A stretch of DNA of 64,000 nucleotides from DATARH01 sp963778385 (GTDB lineage Bacteria; Pseudomonadota; Alphaproteobacteria; ATCC43930; CGMCC-115725), in NCBI GenBank assembly GCA_963778385.1, contig CAVZUA010000006.1, positions 186,001 through 250,000 of the forward strand, read 5' to 3'. The notes beneath the pieces were generated by a model. The model had not been told where the DNA came from. It ran no database searches and saw only the letters and a list, made by a program, of their open reading frames with translations. Positions 1 to 8,212 of this stretch are shown here, one piece after another (position 1 is the stretch's first letter; each line of letters opens with the position of its first letter). A program made the translations under genes and the position numbers.

Positions 1-112
1 AGGGTGGGTAGGTGGGCGCGGTGTCAAAGTGCGTGGCGCTGTCGACCAGGCGGGCGAGCCGATCAAAGCCGATCGTCGAACGGAACAGGGGCGAAAAGTC
101 AAAACGGTCCAT
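1..112 (-). CDS. Small heat-shock protein Hsp20 family (N-terminal fragment, runs off left edge)
   Basis: Only the first 37 codons are present; the rest lies beyond the window. The ATG at 112 reads MDRFDFSPLFRSTIGFDRL, the usual beginning of alphaproteobacterial IbpA/HspA-type small heat-shock proteins, cytoplasmic holdases that keep unfolding proteins soluble. A strong GGAGG lies 8 bases before the ATG, which fixes the start. The alpha-crystallin domain itself is not visible, so the family call rests on the N-terminus alone. A heat-shock-like promoter is proposed just upstream. Confidence 0.78.
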   Translation of the reverse strand, partial: MDRFDFSPLFRSTIGFDRLARLVDSATHFDTAPTYPP

Positions 113-428
113 GACCAAGTCCTCCATCGAGCAACATGGATTTTAGCACCGGCCGAAATGGCCCAGCGCCGTCGTCAAGCGTGCGACCCCGAATGGGCGT
201 TCGCACAGCGTTGATTTAGGAAGCCGTCAAACGGTTTCAAGCATCCGATTTGGCGGTTTCTCGCGGTCCTCTCGAACCCTCGCCCGGACCACCTTGTCAT
301 TCCGGACTTGGCCGGTAGCGGAACGCGGAACCCATGCACACGGACTGACGGCTCTATGCTTCAGGAGCCGAGCCGGCAACCGTCAATGCTCATGGATTCC
401 GCCCGGAATGAGGTTGGCGTAAGAGCGC
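113..428. other. Intergenic region between rpmE and the Hsp20 gene
   Basis: Both flanking genes point left. The part nearest the Hsp20 gene holds its ribosome-binding site and the proposed heat-shock promoter. I saw no convincing reading frame in the remainder. A short open frame on the plus strand at 29-214 overlaps the Hsp20 start and has no recognisable product. Confidence 0.5.
153..179 (-). promoter_or_regulatory. Possible RpoH (sigma-32) promoter for the Hsp20 gene
   Basis: On the minus strand CTTGAC (179-174) is followed after 12 bases by CCATTT (161-156), about 43 bases before the Hsp20 ATG. This resembles the heat-shock consensus CTTGAA ... CCATNT. The spacing is at the short end, so the call is tentative and leans on the identity of the downstream gene. 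Confidence 0.35.
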
Positions 429-656
429 TTAGCTCTTCGGCCCGAAGCCCCCGAAGCGCTTGTTGAAGCGCGCGAGTTGGCCGCCCGTGTCGAGCAGGCG
501 CTGCTGGCCGCCGGTCCAGGCGGGGTGCGATTTCGGGTCGATATCGAGGCGCAGCGTGTCGCCGGCCTTGCCGTAGGTCGAGCGCGTCTTGTACGTGCTG
601 CCATCGGTCATCAGGATGGTGATCTCATGGTAATCCGGATGGATGCCGTCTTTCAT
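429..656 (-). CDS. rpmE: 50S ribosomal protein L31
   Basis: This 75-residue protein begins MKDGIHPDYHEITILMTDGS and ends with the typical RFNKRFGGFGPKS tail. L31 binds the large ribosomal subunit near the central protuberance and bridges the two subunits. No cysteines are present, so this is the zinc-free form common in alphaproteobacteria. The central DIDPKSHPAWTGGQQ block is diagnostic. The start at 656 is chosen because family members begin at exactly this MKxxIHP motif; the frame stays open upstream but encodes nothing conserved there. The gene stands alone, and a hairpin terminator separates it from the DUF1236 gene upstream. Confidence 0.96.
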   Translation of the reverse strand: MKDGIHPDYHEITILMTDGSTYKTRSTYGKAGDTLRLDIDPKSHPAWTGGQQRLLDTGGQLARFNKRFGGFGPKS

Positions 657-725
657 CGCCCGCGCCCTTGAGGAGAGGCGCGGGTTATACAGGCCGCGCT
701 CCGGTCGCACAAGTTCCCGGCACGC

Positions 726-759
726 AAAAAGCCGCCGCTCCTGACGGGCGGCGGCTTTT
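726..759. terminator. Bidirectional rho-independent terminator
   Basis: An 8-bp perfect stem GCCGCCGC/GCGGCGGC (731-738 and 748-755) with a 9-base loop is flanked by AAAA on the left and TTTT on the right, so it can end transcription on either strand. It lies 13 bases beyond the stop codon of the leftward DUF1236 gene (772), which it most likely serves. Confidence 0.7.
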
Positions 760-771
760 CGGTCGCGCGGG

Positions 772-1098
772 TTAGTGCAGGATATGCACCACGCGGCGCG
801 TGCCCGGGTCGACCAGGACCGTCTGGTCGCCGATCGTCGCATACTCATAGCGCCAGTGACGCTCGGCCGGGAACGGGTAGAGCTGGACCGTCTCCGGCAG
901 CATCACACCGGTGTTCACGGTAAAACCGGGCGGGGGCGGCATCATCGGACGGTGCTCCCGGACGACGTATTCCCGCATCTCTGTTTCGTCGGCGGGCGCG
1001 ATTGTCGTGGTGGTCACGGTCTTGGTTTCGGACATCGATTGCGCGAAGGCCGGGGCCGCGATCAGCGCGACTGCGGCGGCCAGAACGATACGTTTCAC
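772..1098 (-). CDS. DUF1236 domain protein, secreted
   Basis: The 108-residue product has a signal peptide (about residues 1-20, VLAAAVALIAAPAFA then Q), a short Thr-rich spacer and a C-terminal region with YVVREHRPMMPPPPG and VLVDPGTRRVVHIL, the pattern of DUF1236 proteins found mainly in Rhizobiales and relatives. The function of the family is unknown; export to the periplasm is inferred from the signal peptide. The GTG at 1098 is preferred because AAGGATAAGGCT precedes it and the signal peptide begins there. An upstream ATG at 1137 in the same frame would add 13 charged residues in front of the signal sequence. Confidence 0.72.
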   Translation of the reverse strand: MKRIVLAAAVALIAAPAFAQSMSETKTVTTTTIAPADETEMREYVVREHRPMMPPPPGFTVNTGVMLPETVQLYPFPAERHWRYEYATIGDQTVLVDPGTRRVVHILH

Positions 1099-1224
1099 AG
1101 CCTTATCCTTTCGACGATGTGGCTCGCCAACAAACATCGAAAGTAAAGGCTGGTTCCACTCGGTAAACGCGGTTCGTTTGCAACCGTTGTTCTAGACAAA
1201 CGTCGCGGTTGATTTTGGCTTTAT

Positions 1225-2409
1225 TTATGCGCCGGCGGTCAGATACTCCATCGCCGAGACGACGCCGCCTTTGCCATGTGGCACGCCGGTGAGGTCGAAC
1301 GCCATCTCCACCGCCGCCAGCGAGCCGAGCACCATCGCCTCGTTGAGGTCGCCGAGATGGCCGATGCGGAACAGCCGGCCCTTCAGGTTGCCGAGCCCGC
1401 CGCCCAGAGAAATGTTGAACTTTTCGAGCGCTGCCTGGCGAACGGCGTCGGCATCGTAGCCCTCGGGCAGCAGCACCGCCGTCACCGAGTCCGATTGTCC
1501 CTGGGGGTCGATCGCGAAGAGCTCCGGCCCGTCATTCTGCCGCCAAGTGCGCACCGCGCGCCGGGTCGCCTCGGCGAGACGGTGGTGGCGCGCGAAGACA
1601 TTGTCGAGGCCCTCCTCCTCGAACATGCGCAGCGCTTCCTGCAGTCCGTAGAAGAAGTGCACGGGGACCGTGCCGTTCCAATAGCCTTGCCGCGGGTCGC
1701 CGTTGAGCAGGCGCCGCCAGTCCCAATAGACGCGCGGCAGTTTGGCGACGGCGGTGGCGGCGATCGCCTTGGCGCTGACCCCGGTGAAGGCCATGCCGGT
1801 CGGCAGCATTAAACCCTTCTGCGAGCCGACGACGGTGACGTCGACGCCCCATTCGTCCATGCGGAAGTCGAACGAGCCGAGCGAGGAGATGGTGTCGACG
1901 CAAAACAGCGCCGGATGCTTCGCGGCGTCGATCGCCTTGCGCATCGCCGCGATCGGGTGGCAGACGCCGGTCGAGGTCTCGTTATGGACCGCGAGCACGG
2001 CTTTGATCTCGTGGTCCTTGTCCTCACGTAGCCGCGTCTCGAGCTTGGTAGGGTCGACAGAGCGCCGCCAATCATTGGACAGCGTCTCGACCTGCAGGCC
2101 GAACGACTCCGCGCGCAGCCCCCAATTCATCGAGAAATAACCGCTTTCAGCGACCAGCACCTTGTCGCCCGGCGAGAACAGGTTGACGAGTGCCGCTTCC
2201 CAGGCGCCGTGCCCGGTCGCGGCGTAGCCGAGGATCGGCTGCGTCGTCTTGAAGATTTTCTGCAGGCCGGCAAAGCACTCTTCCGAGATCGCCTTGAACG
2301 CGGCGCCGGTGAAGTCGAGCGTGCCCCGGTCCATCGCCCGCAGAATGCGGTCCGGAATATTGGTCGGACCGGGGTTCATAAAGAAATGCCAGCCGTTGCT
2401 GCGTGCCAT
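1225..2409 (-). CDS. Class V PLP aminotransferase, serine/alanine-glyoxylate type
   Basis: A 394-residue fold-type I aminotransferase of the AGXT/SgaA group, which moves an amino group from serine or alanine to glyoxylate (serine cycle, glycine and one-carbon metabolism). Visible marks are the N-terminal MNPGPTNIPDRILRAM motif, GHGAWEAALVNL around the cofactor phosphate, and VVGSQKGLMLPTG containing the Schiff-base lysine, K198. The length is normal. The start at 2409 has AAAGGA about 9 bases upstream and matches where homologues begin; the frame is open for another 49 codons. The gene stands alone on the minus strand. Exact donor specificity (serine, alanine or aspartate) cannot be read from the sequence. 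Confidence 0.88.
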   Translation of the reverse strand: MARSNGWHFFMNPGPTNIPDRILRAMDRGTLDFTGAAFKAISEECFAGLQKIFKTTQPILGYAATGHGAWEAALVNLFSPGDKVLVAESGYFSMNWGLRAESFGLQVETLSNDWRRSVDPTKLETRLREDKDHEIKAVLAVHNETSTGVCHPIAAMRKAIDAAKHPALFCVDTISSLGSFDFRMDEWGVDVTVVGSQKGLMLPTGMAFTGVSAKAIAATAVAKLPRVYWDWRRLLNGDPRQGYWNGTVPVHFFYGLQEALRMFEEEGLDNVFARHHRLAEATRRAVRTWRQNDGPELFAIDPQGQSDSVTAVLLPEGYDADAVRQAALEKFNISLGGGLGNLKGRLFRIGHLGDLNEAMVLGSLAAVEMAFDLTGVPHGKGGVVSAMEYLTAGA

Positions 2410-2731
2410 CTTTGGGTTCCTTTGAAGCCCAGCGCCGTGAGGGCGCATCTGGCGGTCGGTGAAGGGCGCGCAGGATAATCGCGCGCCGCCTTTGCGCAAT
2501 TGCCAATCAGACAGCCCAGCCAGCGCCGATCGTCGCGGTCTCGGCAGGCCATGCACAAAAAATAGGCAGGACCAATGTCCTGCCTATGGCGCTTCCCATT
2601 TCTTCAGCCGCGAACCACCGCCGTCGGCCGCTATTTGGAACCCTCCCTGAACTCGGGCCGGGCTGTTTGCCCGTGCAGAGTGCTATTGCTTTAATATTAC
2701 GCAACAGGCCCCATCTGTCACCTGCTTTCTT
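2410..2731. other. Intergenic region between aminotransferase and purine permease genes
   Basis: Both neighbours are transcribed leftward. The stretch contains the aminotransferase ribosome-binding site and a strong terminator hairpin (2556-2587). From about 2590 to 2731 I see only AT-richer non-coding DNA. No convincing gene was found on either strand. Confidence 0.5.
2556..2587 (-). terminator. Rho-independent terminator after the purine permease gene
   Basis: On the minus strand an 11-bp perfect stem ATAGGCAGGAC/GTCCTGCCTAT with a 4-base loop is followed directly by a run of T (plus-strand A run 2557-2561). It lies about 145 bases past the permease stop codon and before the aminotransferase gene, so it probably insulates the two leftward units. 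Confidence 0.78.
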
Positions 2732-4021
2732 TCAAAATAGCGCATATTTCGCGACAAAAATTGCGGCGAGGACCAGCAATGACGGACTCGCCTCGCGCCA
2801 TCGCCCGGCGACCAGCTTGACCGCGGCGTAGGTGATGAAACCGAAGGCAATACCGTTGGCGATCGAGAAGGTCAGCGGCATCACCAGCGCGGTCACCACC
2901 GCCGGCGCATATTCGGTGACGTCGTCCCAGTCGAGCTCGGAAAAGCCGCGCGCCATCAGGCAGGCGACAAAAAGCAGGGCAGGGGCGGTGGCGTAGGGTG
3001 GTACCGATTCGGCGAGCGGCGCGAAGAACAGTGTCAGTAGAAACAACGCGGCAACGACGATGCCGGTCAGCCCGGTGCGACCGCCGGCGCGCACGCCCGC
3101 GGCGCTTTCGATATAGCTCGTCACCGTCGACGTGCCGAGCAGCGACCCGGCGATCGAGGCGGTCGAGTCGACCACCAGTACCCGGCCGAGCCGGGGGATA
3201 TGCCCGGTGCGGTCGATCAGGCCCGCGCGGTAAGCGACGCCGACCAGGGTCCCTGTATTGTCGAACAGGTCGACAAACAGAAACACGAAGATGATTGTCG
3301 CGACGCCGATATCGAGGGCGCCTTTGAGGTCGAGCGCGAGAAAGGTCGGGGCCAGGCTCGGCGGCAGGCTGGCGATCCCGGCAAAGGGCGACACGCCGAG
3401 CAGGATGCCGACAAAGGCGGTGCCGAGCACCGCGATGATGATCGCGCCGGGAACCCGCAGCCGGTCGAGCGCCACCATCACGACGAACCCGGCCGCCGCG
3501 AGCAACGTGGCCGGCGCCTTCAGATTGCCGAGCGTGACCAGCGTCTCCGGGCTGGCGACGACGAGCCCGGCTTCCTTCAGCGCGATGATGCCGAGAAACA
3601 GCCCGATGCCGCAGGAAATCGCGATCTTCTGCGACATGGGGATGGTGTCGATGATCCACTCGCGCACCCGCGTCACGCTCAGCACGAGGAACAGACAGCC
3701 GGAGATGAAGACCGCGCCCAGCGCCACCTGCCAGCGGTAATGCAGGCCGAGCACCACGCCGAAAGTGAAATAGGCGTTGAGGCCCATGCCCGGTGCCAGC
3801 GCCAGCGGGTAGTTCGCGTAAAGCGCCATGAAGATGGTGGCGAGTGCCGAGGCGAGGCAGGTCGCGACAAAGACGGCGCCTTTGTCCATCCCCGCCGCCG
3901 CCAGGATCTGCGGGTTGACGAGCGCGATATACGCCATCGTCAGGAATGTCGTCGCCCCGGCAACGATCTCGGTGCGAACGGTGGTGCCGTTCTCGCGCAG
4001 GCGGAACAGGGTTTCCAGCAT
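2732..4021 (-). CDS. NCS2 family purine permease (AzgA-like: adenine/guanine/hypoxanthine)
   Basis: This 429-residue inner-membrane protein with 12 or more hydrophobic segments belongs to the AzgA/PbuG branch of nucleobase:cation symporters. Diagnostic parts are MLETLFRLRENGTTVRTEI at the N-terminus, GATTFLTMAYIALVNPQIL, PGMGLNAYFTFGVVLG, the FVDLFDNTGTLVGVA motif and GTSTVTSYIESAAGVRAGGR. Members import adenine, guanine or hypoxanthine; which purine is used here cannot be told. ATG at 4021 is the family start, with GGAG about 11 bases upstream. I found no purine riboswitch in the upstream DNA. Confidence 0.9.
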   Translation of the reverse strand: MLETLFRLRENGTTVRTEIVAGATTFLTMAYIALVNPQILAAAGMDKGAVFVATCLASALATIFMALYANYPLALAPGMGLNAYFTFGVVLGLHYRWQVALGAVFISGCLFLVLSVTRVREWIIDTIPMSQKIAISCGIGLFLGIIALKEAGLVVASPETLVTLGNLKAPATLLAAAGFVVMVALDRLRVPGAIIIAVLGTAFVGILLGVSPFAGIASLPPSLAPTFLALDLKGALDIGVATIIFVFLFVDLFDNTGTLVGVAYRAGLIDRTGHIPRLGRVLVVDSTASIAGSLLGTSTVTSYIESAAGVRAGGRTGLTGIVVAALFLLTLFFAPLAESVPPYATAPALLFVACLMARGFSELDWDDVTEYAPAVVTALVMPLTFSIANGIAFGFITYAAVKLVAGRWREASPSLLVLAAIFVAKYALF

Positions 4022-4120
4022 CGACGACCAACTCCGTTGTCGGTCCGCCGATTTTGCCTTCAGGTTGCAGGAATTGGAGAAAAATCTATCGGCTCAAGAT
4101 AAACCGACAATCGATGTTTC

Positions 4121-4182
4121 TCGTCATACCGGCGAGGCCGGTATTCGGGGTTTGTTTGGACCCGGCTTTCACCGGGTGACAC
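4121..4182. repeat. Palindromic intergenic repeat (family A)
   Basis: Two hairpins in succession: ATACCGG-N5-CCGGTAT (4126-4144) and ACCCGG-N6-CCGGGT (4160-4177). The sequence begins CGTCATACCGGCG, a style shared with the elements at 6101, 40078, 42897 and 62415 in this window. These look like REP/BIME-type non-coding repeats. Confidence 0.55.
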
Positions 4183-4223
4183 GGATATGGATGCGGCAAA
4201 ATTGCATCGCCATATCCGGTCGT

Positions 4224-4373
4224 CTAGTCGCCCTGGCCGGCCTTGGCCTTCTCGAGCTCGGACGGATGGATGCGGTGGGTTGGGAAGCCGCTCGGTGTCG
4301 AGCACGCCCAAACCCCACGGAAGCAGGCGAAAATGAACAGAATCAGCGCCAAATTGACGTACCACGGAAACAT
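4224..4373 (-). CDS. Small membrane protein, 49 residues, unknown
   Basis: A short frame from ATG 4373 to TAG 4224 gives MFPWYVNLALILFIFACFRG followed by a Cys/Ser/Pro turn and a charged tail ending EKAKAGQGD. One strong transmembrane segment lies at residues 5-24, with a cytoplasmic lysine-rich tail expected. GAGGG sits about 8 bases before the ATG, a good ribosome-binding site. I do not recognise the family. Frame composition, the clear hydrophobic/charged division and the ribosome-binding site argue that it is translated. It stands between the permease and a divergent three-helix membrane protein. Confidence 0.55.
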   Translation of the reverse strand: MFPWYVNLALILFIFACFRGVWACSTPSGFPTHRIHPSELEKAKAGQGD

Positions 4374-4506
4374 CCGACCCTCACTTTGCGTCGCTCGTTG
4401 CGCTCTAGGCGTTCGCGACCGTCAGACACCATTATGCACGCACGATGCGCGCTGGAGATGACACAAACTGTTACAACCTTCATCGAACTCGTAAAAGGCG
4501 GGGCTG

Positions 4507-4743
4507 GTGGAGCTTCATATCTTCCGAGCGGTCGGTCTTGTCGGCGCGGCGATCTTTGTCGTCGCCTATTTCGCCAACCAGGCGCGCTGGCTTAGCGCGC
4601 ATGACTGGCGTTTCCCGGCGGCCAATCTCGCCGGCTCATTGTTGATCCTCATATCGCTGTTTGCCGAGTGGAACCTGCCCTCGGTGGTGATCGAGGCGTT
4701 TTGGGCGGCGATCAGCGTTTACGGCCTGCTGAACCGCGCCTAG
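4507..4743 (+). CDS. Small three-helix membrane protein, CBU_0592-like
   Basis: A 78-residue protein with three predicted membrane helices (about residues 5-23, 36-54 and 58-75) and short loops; the pattern fits the CBU_0592-like family of unknown function. The GTG at 4507 follows AAGGCGGGG at a good distance, and no ATG is available. It ends 31 bases before the proS ATG on the same strand, so it may be co-transcribed with proS. The family call is by overall pattern, not by a catalytic motif. Confidence 0.7.
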   Translation: MELHIFRAVGLVGAAIFVVAYFANQARWLSAHDWRFPAANLAGSLLILISLFAEWNLPSVVIEAFWAAISVYGLLNRA

Positions 4744-4774
4744 AGTGCGCGCCCGCCACTTAAAAGAAGCCGCC

Positions 4775-6091
4775 ATGCGTCTGTCGCAATATTTTCTGCC
4801 GGTGCTGCGCGAGAACCCGGCCGAGGCGCAGATCGTCTCACACCGACTGATGCTGCGCGCCGGGATGATCCGCCAGTCGAGCGCCGGCATCTATTCCTGG
4901 CTGCCGCTGGGCTTCAAGGTCCTCAAACGGGTCGAGCAGATCGTCCGCGAGGAACAGGACCGCGCTGGTGCGCAGGAAGTGCTGATGCCGACGATCCAGT
5001 CGGCCGATCTATGGCGTGAAAGCGGCCGCTACGACGATTACGGCGAGGAGATGCTGCGCATCCGCGACCGCCACGACCGCGAGATGCTGTACGGCCCGAC
5101 CAATGAGGAGGTGATCACCGCGATAATCCGCGACGCGATCAAGAGCTACCGCGACCTGCCGAAAAATCTCTACCACATCCAGTGGAAGTTCCGCGACGAG
5201 GTACGCCCGCGCTTTGGCGTGATGCGCGGCCGCGAGTTCCTGATGAAGGACGCCTACAGCTTCGACCTCGACGCGGCCGGGGCCAAGCGCGCCTACAACA
5301 AGATGATGGTCGCCTATCTGCGGACCTTTGCGCGGATGGGGCTGAAGGCGATCCCGATGCGCGCCGACACCGGGCCGATCGGCGGCGAGCTCAGCCACGA
5401 ATTCCAGATCCTCGCCGATACCGGCGAGAGTGCGGTCTATTGCGACAAGGCCTGGCTCGAGACCAACATCCTCGCCGAAGATGTCGATTACGACGGCGAC
5501 CTCGAACCGTTCTTCAAGCAGTGGACTGCGCGCTACGCCGCGACCGACGAGATGCATGACCCGGTGAAATGCCCGATCCCGGAAGGCGAGCTGGTCACCG
5601 CGCGCGGCATCGAGGTCGGCCACATCTTCAATTTCGGCACTAAATATTCCAAACCGATGGGCGCGGTGGTCAGCCTTGCCGATGGCAGTTCGGTGCCGCT
5701 GGAGATGGGGTCGTACGGCGTCGGGGTGTCGCGGCTGGTCGGCGCGCTGATCGAGGCCAACCACGACGATAACGGCATCATCTGGCCGGAAAGCGTCGCG
5801 CCGTTCCATGTCGGGCTGATCAACATCCGCGCGGCGGACGCGAAATGCGTCGCTGCCGCCAACGAGCTGTACGGCAAGCTGCGGTCCGCCGGTGTCGCGG
5901 TGCTGTACGACGACCGCGACGAGTCGCCGGGTGCCAAATTCGCGACGATGGATCTGATCGGCCTGCCGTGGCAGCTCATCGTCGGCCCGCGCGGCGTCGC
6001 CGCCGGCACGCTCGAGGTCAAGAACCGCCGCACCGGCGACCGTCAGGACCTGCCCGCCGAGGCGGCGCTCAGTCGCATTATCGGACGTTGA
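4775..6091 (+). CDS. proS: Prolyl-tRNA synthetase, short alphaproteobacterial type
   Basis: This 438-residue class II aminoacyl-tRNA synthetase joins proline to tRNA-Pro. It starts MRLSQYFLPVLRENP. Class II motif 2 appears around FRDEVRPRFGVMRGREFLMKD, and the C-terminal anticodon-binding domain contains VLYDDRDESPGAKFATMDLI. The length of about 440, against about 570 in E. coli, shows that the INS editing domain is missing, as usual in Alphaproteobacteria, where editing is done by separate proteins. ATG 4775 is the family start; a longer frame from GTG 4745 adds ten non-conserved residues. Confidence 0.96.
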   Translation: MRLSQYFLPVLRENPAEAQIVSHRLMLRAGMIRQSSAGIYSWLPLGFKVLKRVEQIVREEQDRAGAQEVLMPTIQSADLWRESGRYDDYGEEMLRIRDRHDREMLYGPTNEEVITAIIRDAIKSYRDLPKNLYHIQWKFRDEVRPRFGVMRGREFLMKDAYSFDLDAAGAKRAYNKMMVAYLRTFARMGLKAIPMRADTGPIGGELSHEFQILADTGESAVYCDKAWLETNILAEDVDYDGDLEPFFKQWTARYAATDEMHDPVKCPIPEGELVTARGIEVGHIFNFGTKYSKPMGAVVSLADGSSVPLEMGSYGVGVSRLVGALIEANHDDNGIIWPESVAPFHVGLINIRAADAKCVAAANELYGKLRSAGVAVLYDDRDESPGAKFATMDLIGLPWQLIVGPRGVAAGTLEVKNRRTGDRQDLPAEAALSRIIGR

Positions 6092-6100
6092 ACGCCTTTC

Positions 6101-6198
6101 TCATCGTCATGGCCGGGCTTGTCCCGGCCATCCAGGCTTGCCCCTCGGCGGTCCGAGACGCTTCCGTGGATGCCCGGAACAAGTCCGGGCATAACGTC
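6101..6198. repeat. Palindromic intergenic repeat (family A), two hairpins
   Basis: ATGGCCGGG-N5-CCCGGCCAT (6109-6131) and ATGCCCGGA-N5-TCCGGGCAT (6170-6192) are separated by about 38 bases. The copy fills the whole proS-lolC gap. The same GTCATGGCCGGGCTTG wording appears at 40081 and 42897. Confidence 0.65.
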
Positions 6199-6215
6199 AT
6201 TGAGGGGTGGCAGAG

Positions 6216-7460
6216 GTGATCTTCGGCGCGTTCGAGCGGATGGTCGCGTTCCGCTATTTGCGGGCGCGGCGGCAGGAAGGGTTCGTCTCGGTCATCGCGA
6301 TCTTTTCGCTGCTCGGCATCATGCTGGGCGTCGCCACACTGATCATCGTGATGTCGGTGATGAACGGGTTCCGCATTGAGTTCGTCAACCGCATCCTCGG
6401 CCTCAACGGGCATCTCGGCATCTACGGGCTGACGAACGCGATGACCGACTACGATGCGGTGGCGCAAAAAGTACGCGCGGTGCCGGGCATCGTCAGTGTG
6501 ACGCCGCTCGTCGAGGCGCAAGCGCTCGTCACCAGCAAAGCGGGCGCCGCCGGCGCGGTCGTGCGCGGCATCGAGCCGAACGATATCCGCGAGCGCAAGC
6601 TGATCGCCGATCACATCATCGCCGGTTCGCTTGCCGATTTTGGCGATGACCAAGTCGCCGTCGGCTCGCGGCTGGCTATGCGGCTCGGCGTCAAGGCCGG
6701 GGACCAGATCACGTTGGTATCGCCCGAGGGCAACGAAACCGCCTTTGGCACGATGCCGCGCACCAAGACCTATACGGTTGCCGCGCTCTTCGATGTCGGC
6801 TTCTATGAATACGACAACGCCTATATTTTTATGCCGCTCGATGCCGCGCAGGTGTTCTTCAAGCTGAAGGGCGCGGTCAACTATCTCGAAGTCTTTGTCG
6901 CCAACGCCGACGAAGCCGGCGCCGAAGGCCAGAGCATCGTCGCGGCGCTGGGCGGTCAGGCGCGCATCCTCGATTGGCAGCGCTCGAATTCCAGCCTTGT
7001 CAACGCGCTCATCGTGCAGCGTGACGTAATGTTCTTGATCCTGACGCTGATCATCATCGTCGCGGCGTTCAACATCATCTCCAGCATGATCATGCTGGTG
7101 AAGGACAAAGGACGCGATATCGCGATCCTGCGAACCATGGGCGCCTCGCGCGGGATGATCCTGCGCATCTTCATGCTCGCCGGCGCCAGCGTCGGGATCA
7201 TCGGTACGCTGCTCGGCTTCGGGCTCGGCATCGTGATTACCAACAACCTCGAGCCGATCCGCCAGTTCATCCAGCACGTGCTGCACATGGAGCTGTTCGC
7301 GGCAGAAATCTATTTCTTCACGCGGTTGCCGGCGGTGATCGTGCCGCACGAGGTCGCGGCGGTGGTGATCATGGCCCTGGCGCTGTCGTTTCTCGCGACG
7401 CTCTACCCGTCATGGCGTGCCGCCCGGCTCGATCCGGTCGAGGGGCTGCGCTACGAATGA
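6216..7460 (+). CDS. lolC: Lipoprotein-releasing ABC transporter permease LolC/LolE
   Basis: The membrane subunit of the LolCDE complex, which extracts outer-membrane lipoproteins from the inner membrane and passes them to LolA. It has one N-terminal helix (SVIAIFSLLGIMLGVATLIIV region), a large periplasmic domain with the conserved MSVMNGFRIEFVNRILGLNGH start, and three C-terminal helices with LVKDKGRDIAILRTMGASRG. The single LolC/E gene next to lolD is usual in Alphaproteobacteria. GTG 6216 is preferred because GAGGGG stands 8 bases upstream and the resulting MIFGAFERMVAFRYL matches homologues; GTG 6207 is possible. Its end overlaps lolD (ATGA). Confidence 0.92.
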   Translation: MIFGAFERMVAFRYLRARRQEGFVSVIAIFSLLGIMLGVATLIIVMSVMNGFRIEFVNRILGLNGHLGIYGLTNAMTDYDAVAQKVRAVPGIVSVTPLVEAQALVTSKAGAAGAVVRGIEPNDIRERKLIADHIIAGSLADFGDDQVAVGSRLAMRLGVKAGDQITLVSPEGNETAFGTMPRTKTYTVAALFDVGFYEYDNAYIFMPLDAAQVFFKLKGAVNYLEVFVANADEAGAEGQSIVAALGGQARILDWQRSNSSLVNALIVQRDVMFLILTLIIIVAAFNIISSMIMLVKDKGRDIAILRTMGASRGMILRIFMLAGASVGIIGTLLGFGLGIVITNNLEPIRQFIQHVLHMELFAAEIYFFTRLPAVIVPHEVAAVVIMALALSFLATLYPSWRAARLDPVEGLRYE

Positions 7461-8140
7461 CCCTGCCGGCGCTGGAACTGGTCGGTGTCCGGCGCGTCTT
7501 TCGCCAGGGCGGTGTCGATCTTACCGTGCTCGACGGCGTCGATTTGGCGCTGAGGCCAGGAGAGCTGGTGGCGTTGGTCGGTCCCTCGGGTGCCGGCAAA
7601 TCGACGCTGCTGCATATCGCCGGGCTATTGGAGCGGCCGAGCGGCGGCGAGGTGCGGATCGACGGGAAAGAGTGCGGCGGGCTCTCCGATGACCGCCGCA
7701 CGCAACTGCGACGCGCGACCCTCGGTTTTGTCTACCAATTCCATCATCTGCTGCCGGAGTTTTCGGCGCTGGAAAATGTCTTCATTCCGCAAATGATCGC
7801 CGGCGTCGCGCGCGGCGCGGCGCGTGTAAAGGCGGCGGAGTTGTTGCGCCGGGTCGGGCTCGGCGAACGGCTTAGCCATCGCCCGGCGCGGCTGTCGGGC
7901 GGCGAGCAGCAACGCGTCGCGATCGTCCGCGCGCTCGCCAACGATCCGAAAGTGCTGCTCGCCGACGAGCCGACCGGCAATCTCGATCACGCCACCGCGG
8001 AAGGCGTCATGGTGACGCTGATCGAGGTCACCCGCGCGACCGGCCTCGCCGCGCTGATCGCGACGCACAACCTTGAACTGGCGCGGCGGCTAGACCGGAT
8101 CGTCGTACTTGAAAATGGACTACTTAAGAATGTGTTATAA
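7457..8140 (+). CDS. lolD: Lipoprotein-releasing system ATP-binding protein
   Basis: A 227-residue ABC ATPase that drives LolC/E. Walker A GPSGAGKST (42-50), signature LSGGEQQRV (146-154), Walker B VLLADEPTGNLD (from 166) and the switch histidine in IATHN are all intact. ATG 7457 overlaps the lolC stop by four bases, showing translational coupling. The last codons (LENGLLKNVL) run into a locally AT-rich stretch, unlike the GC-rich body of the gene, and the next gene belongs to a different kind of DNA. Confidence 0.95.
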   Translation: MTLPALELVGVRRVFRQGGVDLTVLDGVDLALRPGELVALVGPSGAGKSTLLHIAGLLERPSGGEVRIDGKECGGLSDDRRTQLRRATLGFVYQFHHLLPEFSALENVFIPQMIAGVARGAARVKAAELLRRVGLGERLSHRPARLSGGEQQRVAIVRALANDPKVLLADEPTGNLDHATAEGVMVTLIEVTRATGLAALIATHNLELARRLDRIVVLENGLLKNVL

Positions 8141-8212
8141 TGCATATTAAATTTGAGATTGTATGAACTGAAAAGTTGAATTAGCGTCATGCCTTTCGCG
8201 CGGAGGCATAAG

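Noticed and set aside
4060..4365. 101-codon minus-strand frame overlapping the 49-residue membrane protein
   Set aside because: It runs through a palindromic repeat and has no hydrophobic or domain pattern; the frame starting at 4373 is better supported.
8110..8142. Promoter pair TTGAAA ... TATAAT before the lipoprotein gene
   Set aside because: The spacer is 21 bases, too long for a normal sigma-70 promoter, and lies inside the lolD end; the TATAAT alone is not sufficient.
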